NCBI RefSeq assembly: GCF_001807265.1
Contig: NZ_KV788391.1
Coordinates: 24,378 to 88,377, forward strand
DNA: 64,000 nt
Direction: 5' to 3'
Source of the DNA: Corynebacterium sp. HMSC05H05
Lineage (GTDB): Bacteria > Actinomycetota > Actinomycetes > Mycobacteriales > Mycobacteriaceae
A program made the position numbers and the translations under genes. The notes beneath the pieces are model-generated. The model was not told where the DNA came from. It saw only the letters and a list, made by a program, of their open reading frames with translations, and did no database searches. Below are positions 27,066-35,028 of this stretch, piece by piece (the stretch's first letter is position 1; each line of letters begins with the position of its first letter).

Positions 27066-28391
27066 TTACTCCTTCACCTGCCACTGCGGCCCGTCGGCCG
27101 TGTCGGTCACCTCGATGCCGGCCGCGGCCAGCCTGTCGCGCACCTCGTCGGCGGTCGCCCAGTCCTTCTCCGCGCGGGCAGCCGCCCTGCGATCCAGCTC
27201 GGCGCGCACCAGCACATCCAGCGCGTTGCTATTGCTTGTCGACGACGGCCACGCCCCCGGATCCACCCCCAACACCGCCGCCATCGCACGCACTTGAGCT
27301 GCGATAGGAGCAGGATCAGAAGCCTTGTTGCCCTCGCGGACTAGGTTGTGGATCTCGGCGAGCGCCTTGGGCACGGAGAAGTCGTCGTTGAGCGCTTCGG
27401 CGAACCCGTCGGTCCAGGTCGTGGGCTCGGGCATACCGGCGCGCTTGACAAACTCTTCGATGCGCCGGTAGCCGGCAGCCGCCTCTTGCAACGCCTCCGG
27501 CGAGTACTCCAGCACGCTGCGGTAGTGTGCCGAACCCAGGTAGTAGCGCAGCTCAACCGGGCGTACCTGCTCGAGCATCGCGTCGATGGACAGCACGTTG
27601 CCGAGAGACTTCGACATCTTCTCGCCCGCCATGGTCACCCAGTGGTTGTGCATCCAGAAGCGCGCAAAATTGTCGCCGGCCGCATGCGACTGCGCCTGCT
27701 CGTTCTCGTGGTGCGGGAACTGCAGGTCCAGACCGCCGCCGTGGATGTCGAACTCGGAGCCGAGGTACCACGTGGACATTGCCGAGCACTCGAGGTGCCA
27801 GCCGGGGCGGCCCGGGCCCCACGGGGTGGGCCAGCTCGGCTCGCCGGGCTTCGCGGCCTTCCACAGGGCGAAGTCCGGGTCGTCGCCCGTCATGTCCTCC
27901 AGTTTGTTGCCGGAGATCGAACCGTAGTCCCCGCCGGCTTTCACCCAGGCATTCACGTCGAAGTAGACGGATCCTTCGCGGGTGTAGGCGAAGCCTGCGT
28001 CGATAAGCCGCTGCATGTAGTCGACCATCTGGGTGACGTGCCCGGTCGCGCGCGGCTCGACGGACGGCGGCAGCACCCCGAGGGTGTCGTAGGCGCGGGT
28101 GAACTCGCGCTCGTAGGTGGAGACCCACTCCCACCAGGGGCGGTTGTGCTCGCGCGCCTTGGTCAGGATCTTGTCGTCGATGTCCGTGACGTTGCGTGCG
28201 AACGCGACGTCGTAGTCGTTGGCCAAAAACCAGCGGCGGACGATGTCGAACGCGACACCCGAGCGCAGGTGCCCGATGTGCGGCTTGGCCTGCGGGGTGG
28301 CACCGCACAGGTAGATCGAGACGTGGCCGGGCCGGATCGGCTCGAAGTCGCGCAGCGTGCGGGTCTTGGTGTCGAAAATGCGTTGCTTCAC
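27066..28391 (-). CDS. cysS: Cysteinyl-tRNA synthetase
   Basis: A 441-residue class I synthetase. The HIGH box is PHIGHLRSG, the KMSKS loop is [10 protein letters not shown], and zinc-binding residues lie around CGATPQ and [10 protein letters not shown] use GTG 28391, which gives the normal [13 protein letters not shown] start; a TAGACT element lies 8 bp before it, so the mRNA is probably leaderless. Upstream in-frame sequence does not look coding. It forms an operon with rlmB. One GCYTATCGACG copy is at 27999-28008. Confidence 0.95.
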   Translation of the reverse strand: MKQRIFDTKTRTLRDFEPIRPGHVSIYLCGATPQAKPHIGHLRSGVAFDIVRRWFLANDYDVAFARNVTDIDDKILTKAREHNRPWWEWVSTYEREFTRAYDTLGVLPPSVEPRATGHVTQMVDYMQRLIDAGFAYTREGSVYFDVNAWVKAGGDYGSISGNKLEDMTGDDPDFALWKAAKPGEPSWPTPWGPGRPGWHLECSAMSTWYLGSEFDIHGGGLDLQFPHHENEQAQSHAAGDNFARFWMHNHWVTMAGEKMSKSLGNVLSIDAMLEQVRPVELRYYLGSAHYRSVLEYSPEALQEAAAGYRRIEEFVKRAGMPEPTTWTDGFAEALNDDFSVPKALAEIHNLVREGNKASDPAPIAAQVRAMAAVLGVDPGAWPSSTSNSNALDVLVRAELDRRAAARAEKDWATADEVRDRLAAAGIEVTDTADGPQWQVKE

Positions 28392-28399
28392 AACTCCGC

Positions 28400-28405
28400 A
28401 GTCTA
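28400..28405 (-). promoter_or_regulatory. Leaderless -10 element of cysS
   Basis: TAGACT (fits TANANT) on the minus strand, 8 bases before the GTG start. It overlaps the stop codon of the upstream secreted-protein gene, so cysS can be expressed independently of it. Confidence 0.55.
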
Positions 28406-28960
28406 CAGAGACGACTCGTCCACCCTGAGCTCCGAGTAGCGTGCCTCCGGAACGCTGAACTCGTATGGCTTGCCAACCGGCTCCCAGACCTGGTCCGCGC
28501 TGCACTTCACGTCCTGCGCGTCGCCGTCGAGCATGGTGAAGCCCCACACCAGCCGGCCTTGCTTGCCGGCGTCGAGGGTGTACGGGCCGACCACCTGGTT
28601 CAGCGACCAGGTGGCCTGGTGCACGTAGTTCCAGCCGTACGCGCGGGAGACGTTCTTCACCAGGTCGCCCTTCGGTGTGAAGGTTCCGGACACCTCCAGG
28701 GTCTGCACACGCTTCTGCTTCACGGTCTGCTCCACCGGCACCGGGCCTTCGGTGTCGTTGCCAACGCTCGCGGCGTCGGTCTGCTTGAACCAGCGGCGGG
28801 TGGCGTCGACGTAGGTGTCGGTCATGCCCGGGGTGGCGCAGTGGCTGCCCGGGGCGAGGTTCTCGTTCCAGCGCTGCGGGAGCTCGAAGTCGTAGGACTG
28901 CGCGTTAGCGGGGGCAGCGAAAACCAGGCAGGCCGCCAACGCAGGGATGACCCGTTTCAT
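28403..28960 (-). CDS. Secreted protein of a three-gene family, copy C
   Basis: A 185-residue exported protein with a signal peptide cleaved near ANA-QS (residue 20). It shares with its two upstream neighbours an N-terminal cysteine (HCATPG), a run of alternating polar/hydrophobic beta strands, a [19 protein letters not shown] strand and a second cysteine (VKCSAD), which probably pair. The ATG follows the previous stop directly (TAAATG), so the trio is one operon. I do not recognise the family with confidence; the strand pattern resembles aerolysin-like beta-barrel proteins. Confidence 0.7.
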   Translation of the reverse strand: MKRVIPALAACLVFAAPANAQSYDFELPQRWNENLAPGSHCATPGMTDTYVDATRRWFKQTDAASVGNDTEGPVPVEQTVKQKRVQTLEVSGTFTPKGDLVKNVSRAYGWNYVHQATWSLNQVVGPYTLDAGKQGRLVWGFTMLDGDAQDVKCSADQVWEPVGKPYEFSVPEARYSELRVDESSL

Positions 28961-29521
28961 TTACGCACCCCAGTCAGTGTTCTCGCGGGTGCTCACGCGG
29001 ACGTGGCGCTCCTTCGGCATCGTCGCGGTGAACGTGTTGCCGGCCGCTTCCCAGGTGCCGCCCTCGCCGCACACGGTCTCCTGGCCCTTGAAGTCAGAGA
29101 CGATCCAGCCGGCCTGCAGCACGGCGGTCTTGCCTGGGGCGATGTTGTACGGGCCGACCTTCTCGCCGACCTCGTAGGACTGCTCGTTCGTGTAGCTGGT
29201 GGAGAAGGTGAACTGGATCAGCTTGGCCACGTCGAAGCTCAGGCCCGCGGTGACGTTCCACGTCTTGGTCTTGGTCTCGGTGATCGAGCGGGTCACGGGC
29301 AGCGGCTCGTCGTTGTAGTTGGCCACGGTCCAGGTGCCTGCGGAACCGTCGAAGTAGCTGCGGACGATCTCCACGGTCTGGCCGCGGTCGCCCGGGTTGG
29401 CGCACTTGTCGCCGATGGTGGTCGGGTTCGTCTCGTCGTAGGTGCGCTGCGGCAGGGCGTTTGCGGCCGGGGCGAGAGCGACGACGGCGGCGGTGGTGAG
29501 CAAAGCGATGGTGCGTTTCAT
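28961..29521 (-). CDS. Secreted protein of a three-gene family, copy B
   Basis: A 186-residue exported protein with a signal peptide ending near ANA-LP (residue 23). It has the family cysteines (KCANPG and TVCGEG) and a long Ser/Thr-rich amphipathic stretch (about 75-125: ITETKTKTWNV, FTFSTSYTNEQSYEVG) followed by VGPYNIAPGKTAVLQAGW. That pattern of alternating small polar and hydrophobic residues ending at a PG turn is reminiscent of ETX/MTX2 or aerolysin pore-forming hairpins. This is inference from pattern only. It is the middle gene of the operon. Confidence 0.7.
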   Translation of the reverse strand: MKRTIALLTTAAVVALAPAANALPQRTYDETNPTTIGDKCANPGDRGQTVEIVRSYFDGSAGTWTVANYNDEPLPVTRSITETKTKTWNVTAGLSFDVAKLIQFTFSTSYTNEQSYEVGEKVGPYNIAPGKTAVLQAGWIVSDFKGQETVCGEGGTWEAAGNTFTATMPKERHVRVSTRENTDWGA

Positions 29522-29530
29522 GGTTGTTCC

Positions 29531-30784
29531 TTAGAGGTAGGTTTGGGTGGGTACGGGGAGGTTGCGGTACTCGTCCGGCGTGACGTCGATGATCCGCTCG
29601 GTTCCGTCCTTGCTGGTCACGGTGGCTTCCGCCCAGAAACCGGACGGCGCCGCCGACTGCGGGTGTGTGACCACGCGGGAGTACTTGCCGTCGCGGCCGG
29701 CGGAGATTTCGCTGTAGTTGATGCGCGTCATCGTCGTGCCGTACTCGACGCGGACGCGGTCGCCCGGCTTCAGGTCGATGGGTTTCAGCGGGGTGTTCAC
29801 CGGCATGTAGGCGCGCTTGACCGCCCCGACGGAGGTGAGCCAGCCTTCCGGCAGCCGGCCGTCTTCGCCCATCCAATTCAGGTATTGGTCGTTCTCCGCG
29901 CCGACGACATAATCCGTCACGGGGCGGAAGGTGTAGTCGCCCTTGGACCAGTTAAGGAAGTCCTGCGAGTAGCCCGGCTTGCGGAAGGTCGGCGCGACCG
30001 CCTCGATGTCGTGCGGGTACCAGGACTTGTCGCCCTCGCGTGCCGGCTCGTTCAGCTGCGGCCACTCTGCGTCGCGGCGGAAGGAAGCATCAGGCTTCAC
30101 GACGGCATCCCGCTCCCCCGCCACCTTCTCCAAGCTCGGCCCAGAGGTGGCGGTGTACGTGTCGCCGGCAGGCTTCGAGTTCGCGCCCTCAGCACGGGCA
30201 GGGATCTCCATGGCCAGGTTGGACACAGAGCCGTCCGCCTTAATGATGTATGCGAACGCGTAGCGCTCCGCAGGGCCGGTGCCGCGGATGACGTTCGCGC
30301 CGGGGCCGTTGCGCAGCACGCCGTTGTCGCAGGTGACAAACATGGAGATGAAGTCCTTCTCCAGCACGCCGTAATCCACGCGGAAGGACTCGCCCGGGCC
30401 GAGCTCGATCGGGCCGAAGGTCTCGCCCTCGATCCAGCCGTTGGACTCCTTCAGGCCGATGTCGGCCTTCGCGGTGGTGTCCCAGCCGTTCGGCAGGACC
30501 GCCTTCGAGTTGGCCTCAATCTTGCGGTTCGTGCCCGTCTCTACCGTTGCCGTGTAGGGCACGGTCTGGTCGGTGCGGTTGGTGAACTGGAGGGTGCCGT
30601 CCGCCAGGTAGCGGCGCGCAGTTTCGCCGTAGCGCCACTCCGGCGTGACACCGGCGTCGCACTCCGTGTCCAGGTTCTCGATGGGGTACCCCTGCGGCAT
30701 CGCCGGGACTGCCGCCGCGATGGGGGCGTGGGCCACCGCGACCGTTCCAAGCACCGCAGCGAGCGCTGTACGTATTTTTCGCAT
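29531..30784 (-). CDS. Secreted protein of a three-gene family, copy A (long)
   Basis: A 417-residue exported protein, signal peptide cleaved near AAA-VP (residue 26). Its first 160 residues match the smaller neighbours: cysteine in DTECDAG, Thr-rich strands, FGPIELGPGESFRVDYG and a second cysteine in FVTCDNG. A further 250 residues form a second domain of similar beta character (RPVTDYVVGAENDQYL, PLKPIDLKPGDRVRVEYG) that may be a duplicated, cysteine-less copy. First gene of the trio; a pair of 12-bp direct repeats lies 53 bp upstream. Confidence 0.7.
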   Translation of the reverse strand: MRKIRTALAAVLGTVAVAHAPIAAAVPAMPQGYPIENLDTECDAGVTPEWRYGETARRYLADGTLQFTNRTDQTVPYTATVETGTNRKIEANSKAVLPNGWDTTAKADIGLKESNGWIEGETFGPIELGPGESFRVDYGVLEKDFISMFVTCDNGVLRNGPGANVIRGTGPAERYAFAYIIKADGSVSNLAMEIPARAEGANSKPAGDTYTATSGPSLEKVAGERDAVVKPDASFRRDAEWPQLNEPAREGDKSWYPHDIEAVAPTFRKPGYSQDFLNWSKGDYTFRPVTDYVVGAENDQYLNWMGEDGRLPEGWLTSVGAVKRAYMPVNTPLKPIDLKPGDRVRVEYGTTMTRINYSEISAGRDGKYSRVVTHPQSAAPSGFWAEATVTSKDGTERIIDVTPDEYRNLPVPTQTYL

Positions 30785-30836
30785 GCGGTCACGCTAACCC
30801 TGCAACTTCCTGGACGGAAGCTAAAACCGCAGGTAA

Positions 30837-30869
30837 GGAACTTTCGTTACGAAATAGGGAACTTTCGTT
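30837..30869 (-). repeat. Pair of 12-bp direct repeats upstream of the secreted trio
   Basis: The minus-strand sequence AACGAAAGTTCC occurs twice (complement of 30837-30848 and 30858-30869) with a 21-bp period, two helical turns. Between them TTTCG-tta-CGAAA forms a small inverted repeat. The second copy lies in the last codons of ispF. The layout suits a regulator binding side by side upstream of the secreted-protein operon. Confidence 0.5.
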
Positions 30870-31332
30870 CCACCAACGCCGTTGCAATGGCCGCACGGCC
30901 CTCCCCGCTGCCGGTGAACCCCATGTGGTCCGTCGTCGTCGCCGACACCGATACCGGGGCGCCAAGCGCCTCCGAGAGCACCCGTTCCGCTTCCTCCCGC
31001 ACCGGCGACATCTTCGGGGTTTGGCCGATGAGTTGGGCGGAGACGTTGACGACGCTGTGGCCGTGGGCGTCGAGAAGCTCTTTGAGCTCCTGCAGAAGCT
31101 GGACACCTTTCACCCCGTCGTACTCCGGGCGGCCGACGCCGACGAAGGAGCCGAGGTCGCCCAGGCCGGAGGCGGACAACACGGCGTCGACGATGGCGTG
31201 GCTGACCACGTCGCCGTCCGAGTGGCCCTCGCAGCCGTCCTGGCCTTCGTGGAGGATGCCGGCGATCCAGCATTCTTTCCCGGGTTGGATCTGGTGGGCG
31301 TCGAACGCCGTGCCTACTCGAAGATTTGTCAT
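30847..31332 (-). CDS. ispF: 2-C-methyl-D-erythritol 2,4-cyclodiphosphate synthase
   Basis: A 161-residue MEP-pathway enzyme that cyclises CDP-ME-2-phosphate. Metal ligands are in FDAHQI (Asp, His) and EGHSDGDVVSHAI; the TTTDHMGFTGSGEG loop near the C terminus is characteristic. The ATG overlaps the stop of the upstream HNH gene (ATGA). In M. tuberculosis and C. glutamicum it directly follows ispD; here an HNH gene intervenes. Confidence 0.95.
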   Translation of the reverse strand: MTNLRVGTAFDAHQIQPGKECWIAGILHEGQDGCEGHSDGDVVSHAIVDAVLSASGLGDLGSFVGVGRPEYDGVKGVQLLQELKELLDAHGHSVVNVSAQLIGQTPKMSPVREEAERVLSEALGAPVSVSATTTDHMGFTGSGEGRAAIATALVERKFPIS

Positions 31333-32804
31333 ACGTACGAAGCTACTTCAGGGTCCGGCGGGTAGTCGCGGACGGCGTAGTACTCCTGCATCTCCTCGCA
31401 CTCCATTTCCTTCCATTGCTTTTCCAGCGCGGCGAGGATATCCAATGAGTCCTCCGGTTGCTTTTCCGGCGGATACTCGAATGTCATGCCGAACCGGTCC
31501 TCCATCGCGCGGATCGTGGCCATGCATGCGTCGTAGTCGAAGTCGTTTTCGTACTTCTCCACCGCGGAGTGACACCGGTTGTAGAACTCGGCGCGGTCCT
31601 TGCGTTTCTGGCGGCGTTTCTCAAGCGTCGTCTTCCATCTCGGGTTCGTCGGCTGGAGGTAATCGGTGATGAACCCTTCCGGGGCGGAGACCTGAAAGGT
31701 GCCGTCCGCGTGCAGCCACACAATTTCGCCGGTGACAGGGTCTGGCACGTAGTACACGCGACGATCGGTCTTGACGTTGTGGTGGTGTGCACACAGGCTG
31801 AACAGGTTGGACGCGGCGGTCTTACCGCCCTCGTCGTACGGGATGCGGTGGTCCAGCTGGCAGTTTTCGGCCTTCACGTTGCAGCCGGGCCAGAGGCAGA
31901 CCCCGTCGCGGGCCTGCACCAGCGCGCGGGTGGCAGCGGTGGGCACGTATGCCTCGGTTTCGGCACGCTCGGCTTCGTCCAGGTCCACGATGTGGGGCGG
32001 GTTGTCCTCCAGCATCTGTTCCACCGCGGCGGTGCCGTCGGCGTCCGTCCAGCCGAAGTTGGGAATGTAGTAGGAGCTGCCCGGCGTTTTCGAGGTGAAC
32101 ATGTAGAGCACGACCTTGGGCGTCGCGCGAATGTCACCGGTGAGGATGGCCTTGATCGCATCGTCCTGCGAGAGCTTGTGCTCGCGCGCCACTTGTTCGG
32201 TGTAGCGCTCCATCAGGCCGACCGTGGCGGGATCGCCCTCGACGTTCAGTCCCGCGTCGCCGTCGTCCTGGCCGTAGAAGTGGCTCCGGCAGGTGCCGAA
32301 CGGCATGTCTTTTTCTTTCTTCCGCTCCTTGATCTTCTTTTGGTTCGGCGCGAGGTCGGAATCGATGCGCTGGATCCGCTCGCGCAGGCGGCGACGCAGC
32401 GAGCTTGGCGACGGCAACTCCGCCCCCACCCGCTTCGGCGTGAACACCTTGACCAGGTACTCATCCATGTCCGCGAGAATGCCTGGCGTGGCCAGGTCAT
32501 TGAGACGGTTCAGTGTGGACTCGATGGCCGACAACCTCCGAACGTCCAACCTGCGGGTCTCCTCCTGCAGCGCACACAGCTTCGGCAAATCCGCCAGCAC
32601 CGAGTACCCGAGGATCCCGCTTTCAGCCCAACTCTGGCTCTCGCCGACTGCCATCGCGATGGAATAGGCCTCTAGTTCGAAGTCCTCTACCTCCACCAAC
32701 GGTTTGGCGTACCGGTGAAAGATTGCAAACTCCGCTTCCCGCATCGCCTGGCCTGCAGCTGCGACCGGACAACCTTCCTTTTCTGTGACAAATGTTCCGC
32801 TCAT
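31329..32804 (-). CDS. DUF222-type HNH endonuclease-like protein between ispD and ispF
   Basis: A 491-residue protein with a helical DUF222-like N-terminal half, a Lys-rich segment (KKIKERKKEKD, about 153-163) and an HNH motif (CLWPGC, LDHRIPYDEGGKT, NLFSLCAHHHNVKT). ATG 32804 has AAGGAGG 8 bases upstream. Its stop overlaps the ispF start by 4 bp, so ispF translation is coupled to it. It is clearly a different lineage from the HNH protein at 10.7 kb although both are 491 residues. Function unknown; the position suggests an insertion that preserved downstream coupling. Confidence 0.83.
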   Translation of the reverse strand: MSGTFVTEKEGCPVAAAGQAMREAEFAIFHRYAKPLVEVEDFELEAYSIAMAVGESQSWAESGILGYSVLADLPKLCALQEETRRLDVRRLSAIESTLNRLNDLATPGILADMDEYLVKVFTPKRVGAELPSPSSLRRRLRERIQRIDSDLAPNQKKIKERKKEKDMPFGTCRSHFYGQDDGDAGLNVEGDPATVGLMERYTEQVAREHKLSQDDAIKAILTGDIRATPKVVLYMFTSKTPGSSYYIPNFGWTDADGTAAVEQMLEDNPPHIVDLDEAERAETEAYVPTAATRALVQARDGVCLWPGCNVKAENCQLDHRIPYDEGGKTAASNLFSLCAHHHNVKTDRRVYYVPDPVTGEIVWLHADGTFQVSAPEGFITDYLQPTNPRWKTTLEKRRQKRKDRAEFYNRCHSAVEKYENDFDYDACMATIRAMEDRFGMTFEYPPEKQPEDSLDILAALEKQWKEMECEEMQEYYAVRDYPPDPEVASYV

Positions 32805-32834
32805 GTCTCACCCTCCTTCCCGAAACTAATATCG

Positions 32835-32864
32835 AACATAATGCCGACCAGTAACCAGAGTCAA
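32835..32864 (-). promoter_or_regulatory. Promoter of the HNH gene (and ispF)
   Basis: On the minus strand TTGACT (complement of 32859-32864) and TATGTT (complement of 32835-32840) are separated by 18 bp, a good -35/-10 pair. The 154-bp gap around it is AT-rich compared with the rest of the window. This promoter probably now serves ispF too. Confidence 0.55.
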
Positions 32865-32958
32865 GGGTTTTCAAAACTTTTTTCGGCAACTTTTTCGAAC
32901 GCCTAAAAACGCGAAAATCCCCCACGCATACCTATAGCAAACGACCCCGACACGGGCC

Positions 32959-33651
32959 CTAGACTGCGCCGGCCACGCTTTCCGCGAGCTTCAGGTCCAG
33001 CGGGGTGGTGATTTTGAACGCCATGGGATCCCCCTCTACAGACACCACCGGCACCCCGAACCACTCCATCAACGAGGCGTCGTCGGTGGCGACAAACGCA
33101 GGCGTTTCGGCGAGGTACTTCTCGTTCGCCTCACGCAGCATCCGCAGGTCAAAGCCCTGCGGCGTCTGGGCGGCGCGCAGCGCGGACCGGTCCAGGGTTG
33201 CTTCGATAGTCTGTCCCGATACCCGCTTCACCGTGTCCGCAACCGGCACCACCGGAACGACGGCGGGGGCGCCACCCAGCACAGCGTCGACCACGCGGGA
33301 GACCATTGCGGCGGGGGTTAACGCGCGGGCGGCGTCGTGGACGACCACGCAGGCGTCGTCAAGCGAAATTGCCCGCAAAGCGGCGAAGATGGAGTCCGCG
33401 CGCTCCGCGCCCCCGTGCACGAATTGGACCGTATAGTCCGCGAGAAGTTCGCGGGCGCGCGCTTCCATCGACGGGCCGACCACAACGACGACATGGTCGA
33501 CTACCTCGGACATCGTGGCCACGGAGCGCTCGAGCAGCGTGCGGCCGCCGAGCTCCACGTACGCCTTGGGCACCTCGGCGCCCAACCGGGTTCCCTGGCC
33601 GGCGGCGGCGACGACCGCCACTGTTTCGCGGCGCAATTTACTTGTCGTCAT
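32959..33651 (-). CDS. ispD: 2-C-methyl-D-erythritol 4-phosphate cytidylyltransferase
   Basis: A 230-residue nucleotidyltransferase of the MEP pathway. The CTP-binding loop is [19 protein letters not shown], with [12 protein letters not shown] and [11 protein letters not shown] downstream. I start it at ATG 33651, which lies inside the 3' end of carD (14-bp overlap) in another frame; TTG 33636 is an alternative. carD-ispD linkage is conserved in actinobacteria. Confidence 0.93.
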   Translation of the reverse strand: MTTSKLRRETVAVVAAAGQGTRLGAEVPKAYVELGGRTLLERSVATMSEVVDHVVVVVGPSMEARARELLADYTVQFVHGGAERADSIFAALRAISLDDACVVVHDAARALTPAAMVSRVVDAVLGGAPAVVPVVPVADTVKRVSGQTIEATLDRSALRAAQTPQGFDLRMLREANEKYLAETPAFVATDDASLMEWFGVPVVSVEGDPMAFKITTPLDLKLAESVAGAV

Positions 33652-34228
33652 CCTCGTCGTCGAAGGAGAGGTCGTCCAGATCCACCTCGTCATCGTCGTC
33701 GATCTGGCCCGGATCCTCGGAAATACCGGCCTTGACCTGCGCGTCGATGATGGCCTGGATCTGCTTTTCCATCTCCTCGACCTTCTTCTCGTCCACCGGC
33801 TCCGCCAGCGCGAGCTCGCCGACGAGAATCTGGCGCGCCTTGCCCAGCATGCGCTTCTCACCTGCGGAAAGGCCCTTGCCCTGGTCGCGGCGCCAGAGGT
33901 CGCGGACCACCTCGGCCACCTTGTTGATGTCGCCGGACGCGAGGCGCTCCTGGTTGGCCTTGTAGCGGCGGGACCAGTTGCCCGCCTCCTCCACGTCGGT
34001 CTCGCGCAGGACGGAGAACACCTTCTGCAGGCCTTCCTCGTTGACGACGTCGCGCACACCGACCAGCTCGGAGTTCTTCACCGGAACGCGCACTTCAAGG
34101 TCCGAGTGGAGAATCTGCAGCACCAGGTAATCGAGCGTCTCCCCGCGCATCTCGCGCTGCTCGATGTCGGCGATGCGGGCCGCTCCGTGGTGCGGGTACA
34201 CGACCACTTCTCCGACCTTGAATTCCAT
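33638..34228 (-). CDS. carD: RNA polymerase-binding transcription factor CarD
   Basis: A 196-residue CarD. The N-terminal RNA polymerase-interaction domain begins [19 protein letters not shown]; the C-terminal helical domain contains [17 protein letters not shown], with the tryptophan-bearing segment that contacts the promoter bubble. It is an essential activator of rRNA promoters in mycobacteria. An unusual acidic tail (about 178-196) consists mostly of Asp. AAGGAG lies 6 bases before the ATG, and TAGGGT on the minus strand (34269-34274) may be the -10. Confidence 0.95.
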   Translation of the reverse strand: MEFKVGEVVVYPHHGAARIADIEQREMRGETLDYLVLQILHSDLEVRVPVKNSELVGVRDVVNEEGLQKVFSVLRETDVEEAGNWSRRYKANQERLASGDINKVAEVVRDLWRRDQGKGLSAGEKRMLGKARQILVGELALAEPVDEKKVEEMEKQIQAIIDAQVKAGISEDPGQIDDDDEVDLDDLSFDDEDDDK

Positions 34229-34288
34229 TGCGGCTCCTTGCGTCGTTAGGCGAAGTTCAGACCCCAACACCCTACCACCGAGCATTTT

Positions 34289-34298
34289 GCTTATCGAC
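34289..34298 (-). repeat. Intergenic copy of the GCYTATCGACG repeat
   Basis: TTTGCTTATCGACGACC lies between carD and lpqE and runs into GACCAAAGGTC, a small inverted repeat. It is one of 18 copies of GCYTATCGACG in the window; core coordinates are 1876, 4402, 8644, 15480, 27999, 34289, 39380, 39805, 44319, 44493, 50809, 52437, 54982, 55889, 56773, 62199, 62981 and 63377 (10-bp cores, both strands). Confidence 0.75.
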
Positions 34299-34357
34299 GA
34301 CCAAAGGTCGGCTCGCCCAATAGGGGGAGCAAGTGGGAAAACTTGCTGTGCGGACGC

Positions 34358-34363
34358 TAGAGT
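34358..34363 (+). promoter_or_regulatory. -10 element of lpqE
   Basis: TAGAGT fits TANANT and lies 47 bp before the lpqE GTG, giving a leader of about 40 nt that carries the GGAGGA ribosome site. Confidence 0.45.
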
Positions 34364-34410
34364 AATGCGGAGAAAACCCTCGAATGAGTTTGATGATGGA
34401 GGACACCCCC

Positions 34411-34941
34411 GTGAAGTCCCTGAAGCGCGTCGCTGCCGCCGCCGTCGCTGGCTGCGCAACCCTGGCCCTCGTCGGCTGCTCCGCCGGCCAGATCACCCAG
34501 ACCTCGAACCAGGTCGCGGCCGTTGACGGCGCTAGCGCCTCCACCGAGGACGGCTCCGTCGCTGTGCACGACGTGACCGTGGTGCTCGCTGAGGACGGCC
34601 AGGCCGCCCTGAAGTTCACCGCCACCAACCAGGACACCTCCATGAAGGACCACACCCTGAAGTCCGTCGAGGTGGACGGTAAGCCGGCGACCGTGTCCAG
34701 CACCTCCGCTATCTCCTACAACTGCGCGCTGGTCGCGGACTCCAAGGACGGCCTGGAGCGTATGCCGCAGGACAAGAACGACAACTGCATCGAGTACACC
34801 GCCACCTCCCTGGTGAACGAGGGCTTCGCCTACGGCGGCAACGTCCCGGTCACCTTCAAGTTCGACACCGGCTCGGTGGATGTGGACGCGACCGTGTCCG
34901 CCCCGACGCTGGCTTCCGGCCAGGTGGACCGCGAGGTTTAG
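34411..34941 (+). CDS. lpqE: Lipoprotein LpqE homologue
   Basis: A 176-residue lipoprotein with a basic N terminus and an LVGC lipobox near residue 24. The mature part is a beta-sandwich-like domain ([25 protein letters not shown]) with two cysteines (NCALV and DNCIEY). It starts at GTG 34411 with GGAGGA 7 bases upstream. The identity rests on position: divergent from carD and followed by radA, as Rv3584 is in M. tuberculosis. It may act in copper handling, as such DUF-type lipoproteins sometimes do, but nothing here proves it. Confidence 0.75.
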   Translation: MKSLKRVAAAAVAGCATLALVGCSAGQITQTSNQVAAVDGASASTEDGSVAVHDVTVVLAEDGQAALKFTATNQDTSMKDHTLKSVEVDGKPATVSSTSAISYNCALVADSKDGLERMPQDKNDNCIEYTATSLVNEGFAYGGNVPVTFKFDTGSVDVDATVSAPTLASGQVDREV

Positions 34942-34959
34942 TTCTTCTTTTAGAATTTG

Positions 34960-34984
34960 CCGCTGGTTTGACCAGCGGTTTTTT
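34960..34984 (+). terminator. Rho-independent terminator after lpqE
   Basis: Perfect 8-bp stem ccgctggt/accagcgg with loop ttg, followed by six T residues. It begins 18 bp after the lpqE stop. Confidence 0.9.
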
Positions 34985-35015
34985 CGTGTTCGAACGCCGT
35001 GTCGGGGCCGTGTTA

Positions 35016-35021
35016 TACGGT
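35016..35021 (+). promoter_or_regulatory. Leaderless -10 element of radA
   Basis: TACGGT followed by exactly 7 bases and the radA ATG. No Shine-Dalgarno sequence is visible, and the lpqE terminator isolates radA from upstream transcription. Confidence 0.45.
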
Positions 35022-35028
35022 GTGGCGC

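Noticed and set aside
28392..28547. A 52-residue N-terminal extension of CysS
   Set aside because: It overlaps the upstream secreted gene, has no recognisable sequence, and the GTG at 28391 has a leaderless -10 and the usual family start.
32805..32870. LexA box upstream of the second HNH gene
   Set aside because: Only CGAAC and CGAAA half-sites in direct orientation; about 8 of 12 positions match at best.
32959..34059. A single 366-residue protein spanning carD and ispD
   Set aside because: The first 120 residues are a frame shadow of carD; IspD proper begins at ATG 33651.
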